A stretch of 64,000 nucleotides of DNA from the NCBI GenBank assembly GCA_038131595.1, contig JAYPPR010000008.1:1240001-1304000 (forward strand), read 5' to 3'. Under the pieces are notes generated by a model. It worked only from the letters and a program-made list of their open reading frames with translations, was not told the DNA's origin and did no database searches. This stretch comes from UBA9926 sp038131595 (GTDB lineage: Bacteria; Pseudomonadota; Gammaproteobacteria; Pseudomonadales; Azotimanducaceae). Positions 35,787 to 44,693 of the stretch are shown here, piece by piece. Position numbers and translations under genes: made by a program. Each line of letters starts with the position of its first letter. Within the stretch, counting starts at the first letter, position 1.

Positions 35787-36151
35787 TTCATCCGTCGATA
35801 AGCAACGAGCAACATTGAAGTGATGATCAGTTCAATGGCGATTTGGGATGTTGCAAAGCTTGCGTCATGCACCAGCCAAGCGAGCGTTCGGCCGAGGGCT
35901 GCGAACATGCAGAGCATCATGGTGGGTACCAGCCAGGTTCGGTTCTGAGTAATCAGAGCGGCAATCCCGCACAGCGATCCGGTGAGGAAAAAACTGGCAA
36001 TGTCCGCTACTTGGGAAGAGCGGCCCAGACCTTGCCCCAGATCGAATCCGAACTCCGGTGCTACAGCCGCGGGTTCGATGAGCCAGCGAAGTCCGATGAG
36101 CAAAAAGAGAAGGGTCGGCAACAGAATCAATATGGGGTTGAGATAACGCAT
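35783..36151 (-). CDS. DUF4345-like integral membrane protein
   Basis: 122 residues with four predicted membrane helices (about 5-25, 50-70, 76-93 and 100-118) and the short polar loop EPAAVAPEFGFDLGQGLGRS after the first helix, resembling DUF4345 proteins. No catalytic motif is visible. The start has AGGAG 8 nt upstream. Its stop overlaps the GTG of the sulfatase gene (shared bases 35783-35786), so the two form a tight operon and may work together at the inner membrane. Confidence 0.7.
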   Translation of the reverse strand: MRYLNPILILLPTLLFLLIGLRWLIEPAAVAPEFGFDLGQGLGRSSQVADIASFFLTGSLCGIAALITQNRTWLVPTMMLCMFAALGRTLAWLVHDASFATSQIAIELIITSMLLVAYRRMK

Positions 36152-36310
36152 GTGAGGGCTCCTGCCTGTGATGGGTTGTGGCTGCTACTTCTCGTGCCGC
36201 GAGTTGTGCTCCGAATCAGGTCAATGTTGGCTTTTAACGGGTAAACCGTTTCCGATATTGGATCTGGCCTTGCCTTCTTGGCCACCGGTTTAGTCACGGG
36301 TGAGTGGTGG

Positions 36311-36985
36311 TCATGTGATGGACTCGGTGTCGCTTGAAGGTTTGATGGTGAACATGCCCTCAATCGCATCAATCAGCTGGTTGACGAACTTCAGCGCTGT
36401 CTTACCTCGAAACGCATTCGGCTGCCGCGCGTGGTGACCCATCATGGTTGATCCCATGCGGATGGCGATATCCAAGCGTTGTCGAAACGTGTCATCGTCT
36501 AAATGACTGAGGGCGGCTCGAAGGAGTGACCCGAGTTGCTCTCCGCTCTCGCCGCCGCCACCGAACTGATTCGCGATTTCGATAGCAGAAAACGGGGTTT
36601 TCGCGAGTTCTTGGGAGAAAGTTGCTATGTAAAGGCGTCGCGACGTCGATTCTTTGGCGAGCAAGAATTCCGGTAGAACCATCAACGAGCAGAGTTCGCG
36701 GATCGTCGGCGGGGTCCTTTTTTGGAGGAGCGCACTCAGCATCTCTCCCCGTTTTTCTCGAGCTTCGAGCCAGCGGCGTTCATTAATCGCGCTAACGAGG
36801 CCTTGTAAGTTACCGAAGTGGTACTGGAGCGCCGATTCGTTTTTCTGGCCTGCGCGTTTGACTATTTCTCGCAGTGGCACTGCGTAGCTATCGTGCTCGG
36901 CAATCAGGCTTTCGGCTGCATCCATCAGCGCCTTGCGCGTTGCTTCGCCTCTGGATCGTCTGGCGTCGGTTAAAGTGACAGTCAT
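36311..36985 (-). CDS. TetR-family transcriptional regulator
   Basis: 224 residues. The N-terminal helix-turn-helix runs through TRKALMDAAESLIAEHDSYAV and PLREIVKRAGQKNESALQYHFGN, the last part being the recognition helix pattern of TetR proteins. The remaining helical domain would bind a ligand. It is divergent from the MBL-fold hydrolase gene; the gap contains a 21-bp palindrome that may be its operator. It may also regulate the sulfatase-DUF4345 pair on its own strand, 160 bp downstream. Confidence 0.85.
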   Translation of the reverse strand: MTVTLTDARRSRGEATRKALMDAAESLIAEHDSYAVPLREIVKRAGQKNESALQYHFGNLQGLVSAINERRWLEAREKRGEMLSALLQKRTPPTIRELCSLMVLPEFLLAKESTSRRLYIATFSQELAKTPFSAIEIANQFGGGGESGEQLGSLLRAALSHLDDDTFRQRLDIAIRMGSTMMGHHARQPNAFRGKTALKFVNQLIDAIEGMFTIKPSSDTESIT

Positions 36986-37334
36986 GGCTACACTATAGAA
37001 AAATCAATGGGTGCGTTCTACTGCGGAGCGCGCCGCCGGGGCTTGCTTGTACTTCGAGTGCTGAGTCGTTCTCGATGTACTCATGGTTAAACCTGGACTC
37101 ATGATGGCCGCTAAGTCTCAATTGATCTATTAATGATAACCATTAATAATGGCGGAGGCGAACGTACGGTCAATAGGCATTAAATGCGCGTTATCGAACC
37201 ATAGGGCCAACCGTTATCACGGCGGACGCTGTGGGGGTGAAAACCCGAAGTTAGAGCGGCTCAAGGAAGGCCTGAAGTAAGGCCCAAGTAGTGAGACCCA
37301 AGTAAGGCCCAAGCTAAAAAAGGAAAGCACAGTG
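36986..37334. other. divergent regulatory region between tetR-type and MBL genes
   Basis: 349 bp. Holds the palindrome at 37128-37148 and, near the MBL start, repeated AAGTA(A/G)(G)(G)CCC-like blocks at about 37275-37315 (CCTGAAGTAAGGCCC, CCAAGTAAGGCCC). No gene is recognised. Confidence 0.5.
37128..37148. promoter_or_regulatory. 21-bp palindrome; candidate TetR operator or Fur box
   Basis: TATTAATG-ATAAC-CATTAATA has perfect 8-bp arms and a 5-bp centre. By eye it agrees at 14 of 19 positions with the classical Fur consensus GATAATGATAATCATTATC, but it is also a natural dimer site for the adjacent TetR-family protein. It lies about 143 bp upstream of the regulator start and about 187 bp upstream of the MBL gene. 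Confidence 0.55.
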
Positions 37335-38375
37335 ATGAAGAAAGTGTTAGTTGCAGGCGCAATTGCGCTCGCTTTGTATCTGCTGGCGATGGGAGCGCTT
37401 CGTAGTGAGCGGGTCCAAGACGCATTGCTGGCACGAGCAGTGACTGCCCTTGCTGGTTCTCAGCCCGCTTCGGCAACTGCTGATTCTCTTCGGGTCTTTG
37501 TTTGCGGCAGTGCGTCACCGCTTGGGATGACCGATCAGGCTCAAGCTTGTATTGCGGTAGTGACGGACGAGCACTTTTATCTTTTCGACGTAGGCGCTGG
37601 GTCGAACCGAAATCTAGCTCGAGCCAGCCTGCCGATGTTCCGTCTCGACGGTATTTTCCTGACCCACTTCCATTCTGACCATATCAGTGAGATCTATGAA
37701 GCCAATCTTGGTTCTTGGGTTCAGGGCAGACCCCAGCCATTAAAAGTGTTCGGTGGTGAAGGAATCGCGGAGCTTGTTTCCGGTGTAAACGCGACTTATG
37801 CGTTTGATCGCGAGCATCGTATCGAGCACCACGGCGAGGCGTTACTGCGTCCTGATCTCGGCATCCTTAAGCCAGAATTGGTGACTGCCACAACGGTTAT
37901 TGAGGATGGCGACTTGCGAATATTGGCGTATCAGGCCTCGCATCCACCTATCGACCCGGCGCTAGGGTTTCGTGTCGAGTACCGTGGCCGTAGCGTCGTC
38001 ATTTCCGGTGACAGCAATGTGACCGACGCCACGTTGAGTATCAGTGGTGGAGCCGATTTGTTGCTGCACGACGCTCTATCCGTGCCTGCTGTGACCAGCA
38101 TGTCTGAGGGATTCGCTGCCGAGGGTCGAGCGCGGATCTCAAAAATTATGGCTGACGTCGTGGAGTATCATGCCTCGCTCGAGTCGATTATTGAGCTGGG
38201 TAGTCAGACCGATATCGGTATGGTTGCCTACTACCACTTAGTGCCCAATGCTTCGAACGCACTGTTCACGCGCTTCTTTGAGCGAGACCTTCCTGACAAC
38301 TACCTGATCGCGACAGACAGGATGTGGTTTGACATGCCCGTGGGATCAAAGGACATCGAGGTCGTCGAGCCATAA
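37335..38375 (+). CDS. MBL-fold metallo-hydrolase with N-terminal anchor
   Basis: 346 residues from the ATG at 37335 (a GTG directly before it is equally placed; AAGGA lies upstream). An N-terminal hydrophobic segment (about 4-22) is a signal peptide or anchor. The metallo-beta-lactamase metal motif is LTHFHSDHISE at about 109-119, with later ligands in SGDSNVTD and YYHLVPN. The layout resembles RNase Z/arylsulfatase-type MBL hydrolases rather than beta-lactamases. An exported esterase or sulfatase is possible. It is divergent from the TetR regulator, so regulation by that protein is plausible. Confidence 0.82.
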   Translation: MKKVLVAGAIALALYLLAMGALRSERVQDALLARAVTALAGSQPASATADSLRVFVCGSASPLGMTDQAQACIAVVTDEHFYLFDVGAGSNRNLARASLPMFRLDGIFLTHFHSDHISEIYEANLGSWVQGRPQPLKVFGGEGIAELVSGVNATYAFDREHRIEHHGEALLRPDLGILKPELVTATTVIEDGDLRILAYQASHPPIDPALGFRVEYRGRSVVISGDSNVTDATLSISGGADLLLHDALSVPAVTSMSEGFAAEGRARISKIMADVVEYHASLESIIELGSQTDIGMVAYYHLVPNASNALFTRFFERDLPDNYLIATDRMWFDMPVGSKDIEVVEP

Positions 38376-38420
38376 ACCCTCAGTCCTTATTCCTAGGCTG
38401 GAGTTGGGTTGTGGATTGCC

Positions 38421-39353
38421 CTAGTGATCGAGGGCTAGCGTGACGATGACTTGTCTTGGCCGGTCACCGCCATAGGGTCTGCGCCCATGCATCATTCGGT
38501 GATTATCAATCAATGCGATGTCGCCGTCTTCCCAAGCAAGGTCGACGGTGTGCCGTGATGCGACTTCCACAATGGTTTCGAGCGCGGTTTGCTCAATTGG
38601 AGAGCCGTCACCAAAGGTGAGATTTGGCTTACCTGAAGCGCTATTGCGCCAGCCAAGGTGCACGGCAATGACCTGATTGAAAAAAGACACGTCGCCGTTC
38701 GGAAGCTGCTTGGTTGCTGGGAGGCGTGCAGTGGTTGTTACGAGTGAGTCATCTTGTTGCCAAAGAAAGGTGTAACCCATTTGGGTCAGGCGCGCTTCTG
38801 CTTCCGCTTTTGATTGAACGCTGAGCGTGCTTTGCCAGCTGCGGCCTTGACCGGATGCGTGATCATTGTCAGCCGGCATGGTGGTGGTGTACTTCAATCC
38901 GCGCTGATCAAATGCCTGAAATAGAGCGGGGTGCTCCTCTCTTAAATCCCTTGCGACGTAGTCACTCCTGCAAAGGGGTGTCGCGCCGCCCGATTCCGAG
39001 GCCGAGAGACAACAAAAAAACAGTTTGTCCGGCGGCATGGGCGTTTGAGCCATTTCATGGTGCAAAAAGATTTCAACCTCTTTGGGCGCCTCGTTGGCAG
39101 TGAAGACGCGTGGCGTGAGGTTAATCCGCACTGCGTTCGACAAGGAGGCTTGGTAGCTAAAGTCTCGATAACCAAACTGGTAGGAGAACCGATCAAACGC
39201 TTCGGCGGATTGGATACCAAGGCCTCGAAAGAGGATTGCTCCCTCTTCGGCAAGTTGGGCTTTAATCTGCGACCGTTCAGTGGCTCCACTGTCTGGGTTT
39301 GCGCCTTCTAGGAGCGCCGCGGTATCACCTTGGTAGAGAAAGGGCATGGCCAT
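38421..39353 (-). CDS. TauD/SyrP-like Fe(II)/2-oxoglutarate dioxygenase
   Basis: 310 residues. LHHEMAQTPMPPDKLFF contains the H-x-E form of the iron motif (SyrP/clavaminate synthase-like, in place of H-x-D), NQVIAVHLGW is a conserved stretch of the subgroup, and the distal His and the Arg for 2-oxoglutarate are in IDNHRMMHGRRPYGG and DRPRQVIV. Such enzymes hydroxylate amino acids or other acids. Its start is fused to the stop of the upstream aldo/keto reductase (TGATG), so the two are co-translated. It differs in type from the TauD protein at 4588. Confidence 0.85.
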   Translation of the reverse strand: MAMPFLYQGDTAALLEGANPDSGATERSQIKAQLAEEGAILFRGLGIQSAEAFDRFSYQFGYRDFSYQASLSNAVRINLTPRVFTANEAPKEVEIFLHHEMAQTPMPPDKLFFCCLSASESGGATPLCRSDYVARDLREEHPALFQAFDQRGLKYTTTMPADNDHASGQGRSWQSTLSVQSKAEAEARLTQMGYTFLWQQDDSLVTTTARLPATKQLPNGDVSFFNQVIAVHLGWRNSASGKPNLTFGDGSPIEQTALETIVEVASRHTVDLAWEDGDIALIDNHRMMHGRRPYGGDRPRQVIVTLALDH

Positions 39354-40315
39354 CAGTCGTAGATTGGGTGCAGCGTGTTAAATGCGTCGAGGCAGAAATG
39401 GCCTGGATCATTAAAGCGTCGATTCTGATTCAACGCATCGATCGCGGCCATGTTGTCGCTGGTGAGGGTGAAGGAAAGGCTCGCGAGATTCTCCTGCATT
39501 CGCTCGAAATTAACACTCTTAACGACGGCGTGGGTTCCTCGCTGACTCGCCCACCGCAACGCCACCTGAGCGGGCGTCTTGTTGTGCTCAGCTGCGATGG
39601 CCTGGATCACTTTATTTTCTAGTAGCGTCTCCTCTGATGTGGCCATGTCGAGCTCAAGATACGAGCTAGCGCCGAGGGGCGAAAATGCAGTAACAGCGAG
39701 TCCGTAATGCTTAGCTAGAGCGACCAGGCGGTTTTGATTGAGATAAGGATGCGCCTCAATTTGGAGCATCTGAGGCGGCGCCTCGCAATATCGCATGAGA
39801 TCGTGAAGGAGGCCCGTGTTGTAGTTGCATACGCCGATATGGCGAACGCGGTCGGTTTGATTGAGTGACTCCATGGCCGCCCAGGTCTTGTGAAGCGGGA
39901 CCATTGCGGGTCGCATGCTGGGATTAGTGTCGTCGGGGTCAAAAAACCACTCCGGTGGATAGCGAGTCTCAAACGGGACGAACTCGAGCGCGATGGGGAA
40001 GTGAATCAGGTAAAGATCGAGATAATCGAGTTGCAAATCCGACAGCGTGCGATCAAGGGCAAGCGGCACATGCTCTGGCGCATGATAGGTGTTCCAGAGC
40101 TTAGAGGTTATCCAAAGGTCTTCGCGGGAGACGAGCCCATCGGCGATTGCCCGATGAATGCCGTCGCCAACCTCCGCTTCATTACCGTAGTCACTGGCGG
40201 AGTCAAAATGCCTGAACCCTGCTTCTATGGCCTTGTAAACGGTTTCCGCGGTGGACTCCTTGGGAATTTTCCAGAGGCCAAAGCCAAGGGTTGGTAGTTG
40301 ATCAAGATCGATCAT
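39353..40315 (-). CDS. aldo/keto reductase
   Basis: 320 residues of the AKR (alpha/beta)8 barrel. FRHFDSASDYGNEAEVG carries the catalytic Asp and Tyr, ITSKLWNTYH the Lys, and LIHFPIAL the His of the tetrad. AFSPLGASSY and VVKSVNFERMQENL belong to the NADPH-binding end. It reduces aldehydes or ketones in the cytosol. AAGGAG is 10 nt before the ATG. Its stop codon overlaps the start of the dioxygenase, so a two-step modification of one substrate is likely. Confidence 0.9.
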   Translation of the reverse strand: MIDLDQLPTLGFGLWKIPKESTAETVYKAIEAGFRHFDSASDYGNEAEVGDGIHRAIADGLVSREDLWITSKLWNTYHAPEHVPLALDRTLSDLQLDYLDLYLIHFPIALEFVPFETRYPPEWFFDPDDTNPSMRPAMVPLHKTWAAMESLNQTDRVRHIGVCNYNTGLLHDLMRYCEAPPQMLQIEAHPYLNQNRLVALAKHYGLAVTAFSPLGASSYLELDMATSEETLLENKVIQAIAAEHNKTPAQVALRWASQRGTHAVVKSVNFERMQENLASLSFTLTSDNMAAIDALNQNRRFNDPGHFCLDAFNTLHPIYD

Positions 40316-40518
40316 CGAGACGTTATCTCCTTATCTGTCTTGGACTTTTGGATGTAGCTGGAAGCTCGGCGAAAAAATAGCTAGGCGCGTGAATATGAAT
40401 ACTGAATGACAGAGCACCGCAGCTCAAGTAACCGGCGACGAAAGCGCTTCAAATGATCTCCTCAATCGCCCTTTGACCCGGTATGATGCCGCTCCCGTCG
40501 GACCCTAGGTAGATTTTC

Positions 40519-41664
40519 GTGAAGCCTTTGTACGCACTGAGTGCCATTTTGATGAGCGGTTATGCCGCTGTCTTTACGCTACTCGCTGAAATGCGCGCCA
40601 GTTTTGGTTTCTCCGAGACTGCCATCGGCGCAATCGCTGGGTCCGCGTTTTTGGCAGGGTTTCTCGCGCAGCTGCTGCTATCTAGGCGCGCTGACCTTGG
40701 CCAAGGCGGGTTAATGATGCGATTTGGCTTGGTTGCCAGCATCGTTGGCGCAGCCTGGATGTGTGTGGCCGAGTCCTTTTTTGGTTGGCTTATGGCCCGC
40801 ATGCTGCTCGGCTTTGGCGCAGGTGCGGTTCGCCCAGCGATGCGGCGGTTAGCCTTTGTCATTGAGCCTGGCAGGGCCGGCGAAATGCTAGGGAAGCTGG
40901 CCGCTTGGGATATGGTCGGTTTCCTTATCGGACCCATTATGGCGTCCATCCTGCTCGAAGTCGGTGGACTTAGGCTGCCGTTTATCGTGTTAACCGTAAT
41001 GCTCATTCTCGTGTTTCCTTTCGTGGCTCGGGTCGAGGTGCCAGGCAGTACTGAGCCGATGAAGAACCCCATGCGAACGCTGATTCGACGTCCAGAGATG
41101 CAGGCTTGCCTTGCGCTTGGCGCGGCATTTTATCTGGCGATAGGCGTGTTTGATGCTATCTGGGCGCTCTTCGTGACCGACCTAGGTGCAGGCCCCATTT
41201 ATATCGGAATTACGATGAGCCTTTTTACGCTGCCGATGATTTTTGTCGCGCCACTGGCTGGGCGCTGGGTGGCCAATCGGCATCTTTTGCATACTCTGAT
41301 GATGACGCTCGGTTTAGCCGGACTCATGATTGTGAGTTATGGCTTTATCGGCTCGCTTACCTGGATTTTGATACCCATGCTGGTCCACGCAGTGGTTGAT
41401 GCAGTGAGCATGCCGGCTAGTCAGTTAGCGGTGGGAACCGCGAGCGGAGAGAGTGCTATTGCAGCCGGGCAGGGGCTGTTTGGTGCGACGGGTCTAATCA
41501 TTGCGGCGATTTCTAGCGTCGGCGGCGGCTATGTCTATCAAGAATGGGGGATGACCGTAGTTTGGCCGATGGTCACGCTCCTGATGGCGGTGTGTCTCGC
41601 GTTTGCCTACCTTCGGGGCAAACACGGTGAGTGGCAAGTCAAAGGTGAGCCGGCTCCTGAGTGA
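40519..41664 (+). CDS. MFS transporter
   Basis: 381 residues with about 12 membrane segments, beginning at GTG 40519. The first half contains LARMLLGFGAGAVRPAMRR-like sequence in the TM4-TM5 region (here MARMLLGFGAGAVRPAMRR), and the second half VAPLAGRWVANR. It is short for an MFS protein and lacks a clear substrate motif, so it may be an exporter of small molecules. It is divergent from the aldo/keto reductase-dioxygenase pair. Confidence 0.8.
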   Translation: MKPLYALSAILMSGYAAVFTLLAEMRASFGFSETAIGAIAGSAFLAGFLAQLLLSRRADLGQGGLMMRFGLVASIVGAAWMCVAESFFGWLMARMLLGFGAGAVRPAMRRLAFVIEPGRAGEMLGKLAAWDMVGFLIGPIMASILLEVGGLRLPFIVLTVMLILVFPFVARVEVPGSTEPMKNPMRTLIRRPEMQACLALGAAFYLAIGVFDAIWALFVTDLGAGPIYIGITMSLFTLPMIFVAPLAGRWVANRHLLHTLMMTLGLAGLMIVSYGFIGSLTWILIPMLVHAVVDAVSMPASQLAVGTASGESAIAAGQGLFGATGLIIAAISSVGGGYVYQEWGMTVVWPMVTLLMAVCLAFAYLRGKHGEWQVKGEPAPE

Positions 41665-42115
41665 GAGCAAACAGCGCCGCGGCATTTCATGGTGCCGCGC
41701 AATACGGTCATCCCGAACAGCAACGAACAACGAAAGCCATCCAAGCATTCATGCAAACCCCGCGTAACAAAAACGAAGAGCGCATTTTAGAAGCCGCTCA
41801 AACGCCTTGCATTGGTTCATCTTGATCAACACTCAACACTCAACACTCAACACTCAACACTCAACGCGCGAGCGCGAAACCAATCCATGTTTAGCCAGGA
41901 TCGCAGGCGTCGGTGTACGCTGGGAAGAGACTTGCATCCAAACGTACATAGAGGAATGATTAAAAGCGTCCAGCGCTTCAAGTCCAGTTAGCGATTTGCA
42001 AAAAAGCTAGCAAGAAGGCTTGCAAAAAAGGCTAGAGATAGCGTTGAAGAAAAGCGACTAGTGAAAAAGGCTAGAGCACCGGAATAGAGAACTAACGAAT
42101 AACTCGGGGGTAGGC
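41665..42115. other. gene-free stretch with 7-bp tandem repeat
   Basis: 451 bp between the MFS gene and the Baeyer-Villiger-type monooxygenase. At 41826-41865 the heptamer TCAACAC is repeated five times with a partial sixth. At 42000-42075 short AAAAAGGCTAGA-like blocks recur three times before the ribosome-binding site. It presumably holds the monooxygenase promoter. Confidence 0.5.
41826..41865. repeat. heptamer tandem repeat (TCAACAC)5.7
   Basis: Five perfect head-to-tail copies of TCAACAC plus TCAACG. A simple-sequence repeat of this type is prone to slippage; its distance of about 250 bp from the monooxygenase start makes phase-variable control possible but not supported. Confidence 0.85.
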
Positions 42116-44008
42116 ATGTCAGTTGCAGAAAGCCAAGACCAGTATGATTTTGATCCAGATGCGCTAAGGGAAAAGTATCGCGAGGAGCGCGATAAACGAG
42201 TGCGCGCCGATGGGAACGACCAATACATTGAAGTCACCGGCGATTTCTCTCACTACGTTGATGACCCTTATGTTGAGCCTGGGTTTGTTCGAGATCCGGT
42301 TCTAGAAGAAGTTGAGGTGGTGGTGATTGGTGGCGGGTTTGGCGGCATGCTCGCTGCAGCGCGCCTGAAAGACGCTGGGATCCATGACGTTCGAATCATC
42401 GAGAAAGGGGGAGGCTTCGGTGGCACCTGGTATTGGAATCGGTACCCCGGGGCGTCCTGCGACATTGAATCCTATGTGTACTTTCCGATGCTGGAGAAAA
42501 CGGGGTTTGTGCCTCGTCAAAAATACACGAATGCGCCAGAGACGCTTGAATACTGCGAAGTCCTAGCCGAACGGTTTGATCTGCACGACAACGCGTTGAT
42601 GCAAACCGAAGTCATCTCTACGGAGTGGGATGAAGATGCGAGAAGGTGGCTGGTAACCACCAATCGGCAGGATTGCCTTAAAGCGCGCTTCGTTGTGCAT
42701 TCAAACGGTCCCCTCAATCGCCCCAAATTGCCTGCAATCAAGGGTATTAGTTCATACAAAGGCCACACCTTCCACACCAGCCGGTGGGACTACGCTTATA
42801 CGGGCGGCGATTCCCACGGCAATTTAGATAATCTTTCCGATAAGCGAGTAGCGATCATCGGCACTGGTGCAACAGCGGTGCAGTGTATTCCGCACCTCGG
42901 GGCAGGCGCCAAAGAACTCTTCGTATTCCAGCGCACGCCGTCATCGATTGATGTTCGCAACAACCAAGCGACAGATCCCGATTGGATCTCGACGCAGCAA
43001 CCCGGTTGGCAGGACGAGCGCCGCACGAATTTTGAATCCTTGATGACTGGGGTTCCTGTCAAAGAGGACTTGGTGAGTGATGGCTGGACAGAAGCCTTCA
43101 GACTGCTGTTTGGCAATCTCCGTGAGAAGGCGCCCTCTAAATGGCGGCTCGCGGCTTGGTCACTCGGAGGGCTGCTTTCAAAAGAGTTTTATCAGAAAGG
43201 CATCAAACAGTACCTGACCGATAAAGCCACTGCGCATATGGACCTCACTCGGCAGATGGAGCTTGCCGACTTTGCGAAAATGGAGAAGATCCGATCGCGC
43301 GCGGATTCAATTGTTGAAGACCAAGAGACCGCTGAATCGCTAAAGCCCTACTACCGTCAGTTTTGTAAGCGTCCCTGCTTTCACGATGAGTATCTGCCAA
43401 CGTACAACAGACCGAATGTCCATCTGATTGATACTGATGGCCGAGGCGTGGATGAATTCACTGAGAAAGGGGTGATGTTCGACGGTAAGGAATACGAAGT
43501 CGACTGCATTATCTTTGCCACAGGCTTTGAGGTGGGCACTGATTACTCACGCCGCGCTGGGTATTCGATCATTGGTGTTAACGGAATGTCGGTATCGGAG
43601 AAATGGTCGAATGGATTGTCGACGTATCACGGGATGCACTCGCGAGGGTTCCCCAACTGCTTCTTTTTCGGGCCTGCGCAATCGGCGTTCACGGCGACTT
43701 ACACCTTCTCACTCGATGAGAACAGTGTGCATCTTGCGCATATTATGACGGAACTGAAGAAGCGCGGCGCTACGCGTGTTGAGGCGAGTCAGGCTGCTGA
43801 GGATGCCTGGGTGAATACCATTATTCAGAAAGCGCGGCTCACGGAGGATTTCCAGAAATCGTGCACTCCGGGTTATTACAACAATGAGGGGCACGTGAAC
43901 GTCAATCCGCAAAACAATACGTACGGCGGCGGCCCCATTGAATTCTTCAAGTTGATGAAGAAGTGGCGCGCCAAGGGCAATCTCGAAGGGCTTGAGCTTA
44001 GTCCGTGA
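42116..44008 (+). CDS. flavin-containing Baeyer-Villiger-type monooxygenase
   Basis: 630 residues. An N-terminal extension of about 60 residues (with LREKYREERDKR) precedes the FAD motif VVVIGGGFGGMLAA (68-81) and GGTWYWNRYPGASCD. The BVMO fingerprint F-x-G-x3-H-x3-W appears as YKGHTFHTSRWDY, with Tyr for Phe. The NADPH motif is IIGTGATAVQ, and DCIIFATGFEVG follows. The long form with a helical N-terminus is typical of BVMOs acting on bulky ketones or steroids; insertion of oxygen gives an ester or lactone. GGGGG lies 7 nt before the ATG. Stand-alone gene; the substrate is not known. Confidence 0.9.
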   Translation: MSVAESQDQYDFDPDALREKYREERDKRVRADGNDQYIEVTGDFSHYVDDPYVEPGFVRDPVLEEVEVVVIGGGFGGMLAAARLKDAGIHDVRIIEKGGGFGGTWYWNRYPGASCDIESYVYFPMLEKTGFVPRQKYTNAPETLEYCEVLAERFDLHDNALMQTEVISTEWDEDARRWLVTTNRQDCLKARFVVHSNGPLNRPKLPAIKGISSYKGHTFHTSRWDYAYTGGDSHGNLDNLSDKRVAIIGTGATAVQCIPHLGAGAKELFVFQRTPSSIDVRNNQATDPDWISTQQPGWQDERRTNFESLMTGVPVKEDLVSDGWTEAFRLLFGNLREKAPSKWRLAAWSLGGLLSKEFYQKGIKQYLTDKATAHMDLTRQMELADFAKMEKIRSRADSIVEDQETAESLKPYYRQFCKRPCFHDEYLPTYNRPNVHLIDTDGRGVDEFTEKGVMFDGKEYEVDCIIFATGFEVGTDYSRRAGYSIIGVNGMSVSEKWSNGLSTYHGMHSRGFPNCFFFGPAQSAFTATYTFSLDENSVHLAHIMTELKKRGATRVEASQAAEDAWVNTIIQKARLTEDFQKSCTPGYYNNEGHVNVNPQNNTYGGGPIEFFKLMKKWRAKGNLEGLELSP

Positions 44009-44203
44009 CGCAATGCTGCAAGCGTGGGTAATAAGCGTCGTTAATGCCGCTCACATTGCAGGTATTGCGATTAAATGGTCGTACCCCGCTACAACATCCT
44101 TACTCGACCAACATAATCGGTGAAAAGAGGACTGGTTGAATTGGGTGCTGTGCCTTCGGGTATGCGCGGTGAGTGACATAGCCTGTGAGGAGAGGCCGAA
44201 CGA

Positions 44204-44662
44204 ATGATCCAACGACAACAAGCGAGGGCTCTTTTCTTTATGGCATTGGTCTTAGCTTGCCTTCACGGATGCAGCGAGGCGTTGCCGATCGCTGGCGGTG
44301 CGCTAGAGGGTAAGGTGACGGCTATTCCTAGCGCTTGGGGACCTGTCGCGCAGGACGAGATTATCCAGCTCGAGACCAATGGTCCTGAGGGGCCCTACTC
44401 GGTCAATCTGTGGACGGTAGAGATTGATGGAGATTTGCACGTATTTGCAGGTGATAACTATGCGACGTGGGTCGAGCATATTGAGTCTGACGATGCCGTC
44501 CGGTTGCAGTCGGAGGCGGCGGTATTTGAACTACGAGCCGAGCGCATCAGAACGTCTCAGCACTTTGAGCGATTTGCCCAGGCCTGGGAACAGAAATATG
44601 GTCGTCGCCCCATGAATGAGAGCGTCGAAGAAACGTATTTGTTTCGTCTGACCGCGCGCTAG
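44204..44662 (+). CDS. small lipoprotein with DUF2255-like core
   Basis: 152 residues. A signal peptide ending in the lipobox LHGCS (Cys at about 23) marks it as a lipoprotein of the cell envelope. The remaining sequence, with SVNLWTVEIDGDLHVFAGDNYATW, resembles the small beta-barrel fold of DUF2255/nitroreductase-like proteins that bind flavin or quinone. No active-site residue can be named. GGAGAGG sits 8 nt upstream of the ATG. It is convergent with the DUF2147 gene. Confidence 0.65.
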   Translation: MIQRQQARALFFMALVLACLHGCSEALPIAGGALEGKVTAIPSAWGPVAQDEIIQLETNGPEGPYSVNLWTVEIDGDLHVFAGDNYATWVEHIESDDAVRLQSEAAVFELRAERIRTSQHFERFAQAWEQKYGRRPMNESVEETYLFRLTAR

Positions 44663-44693
44663 CATAGACGTCGCTTTTCCGGCGAGGAACGAC

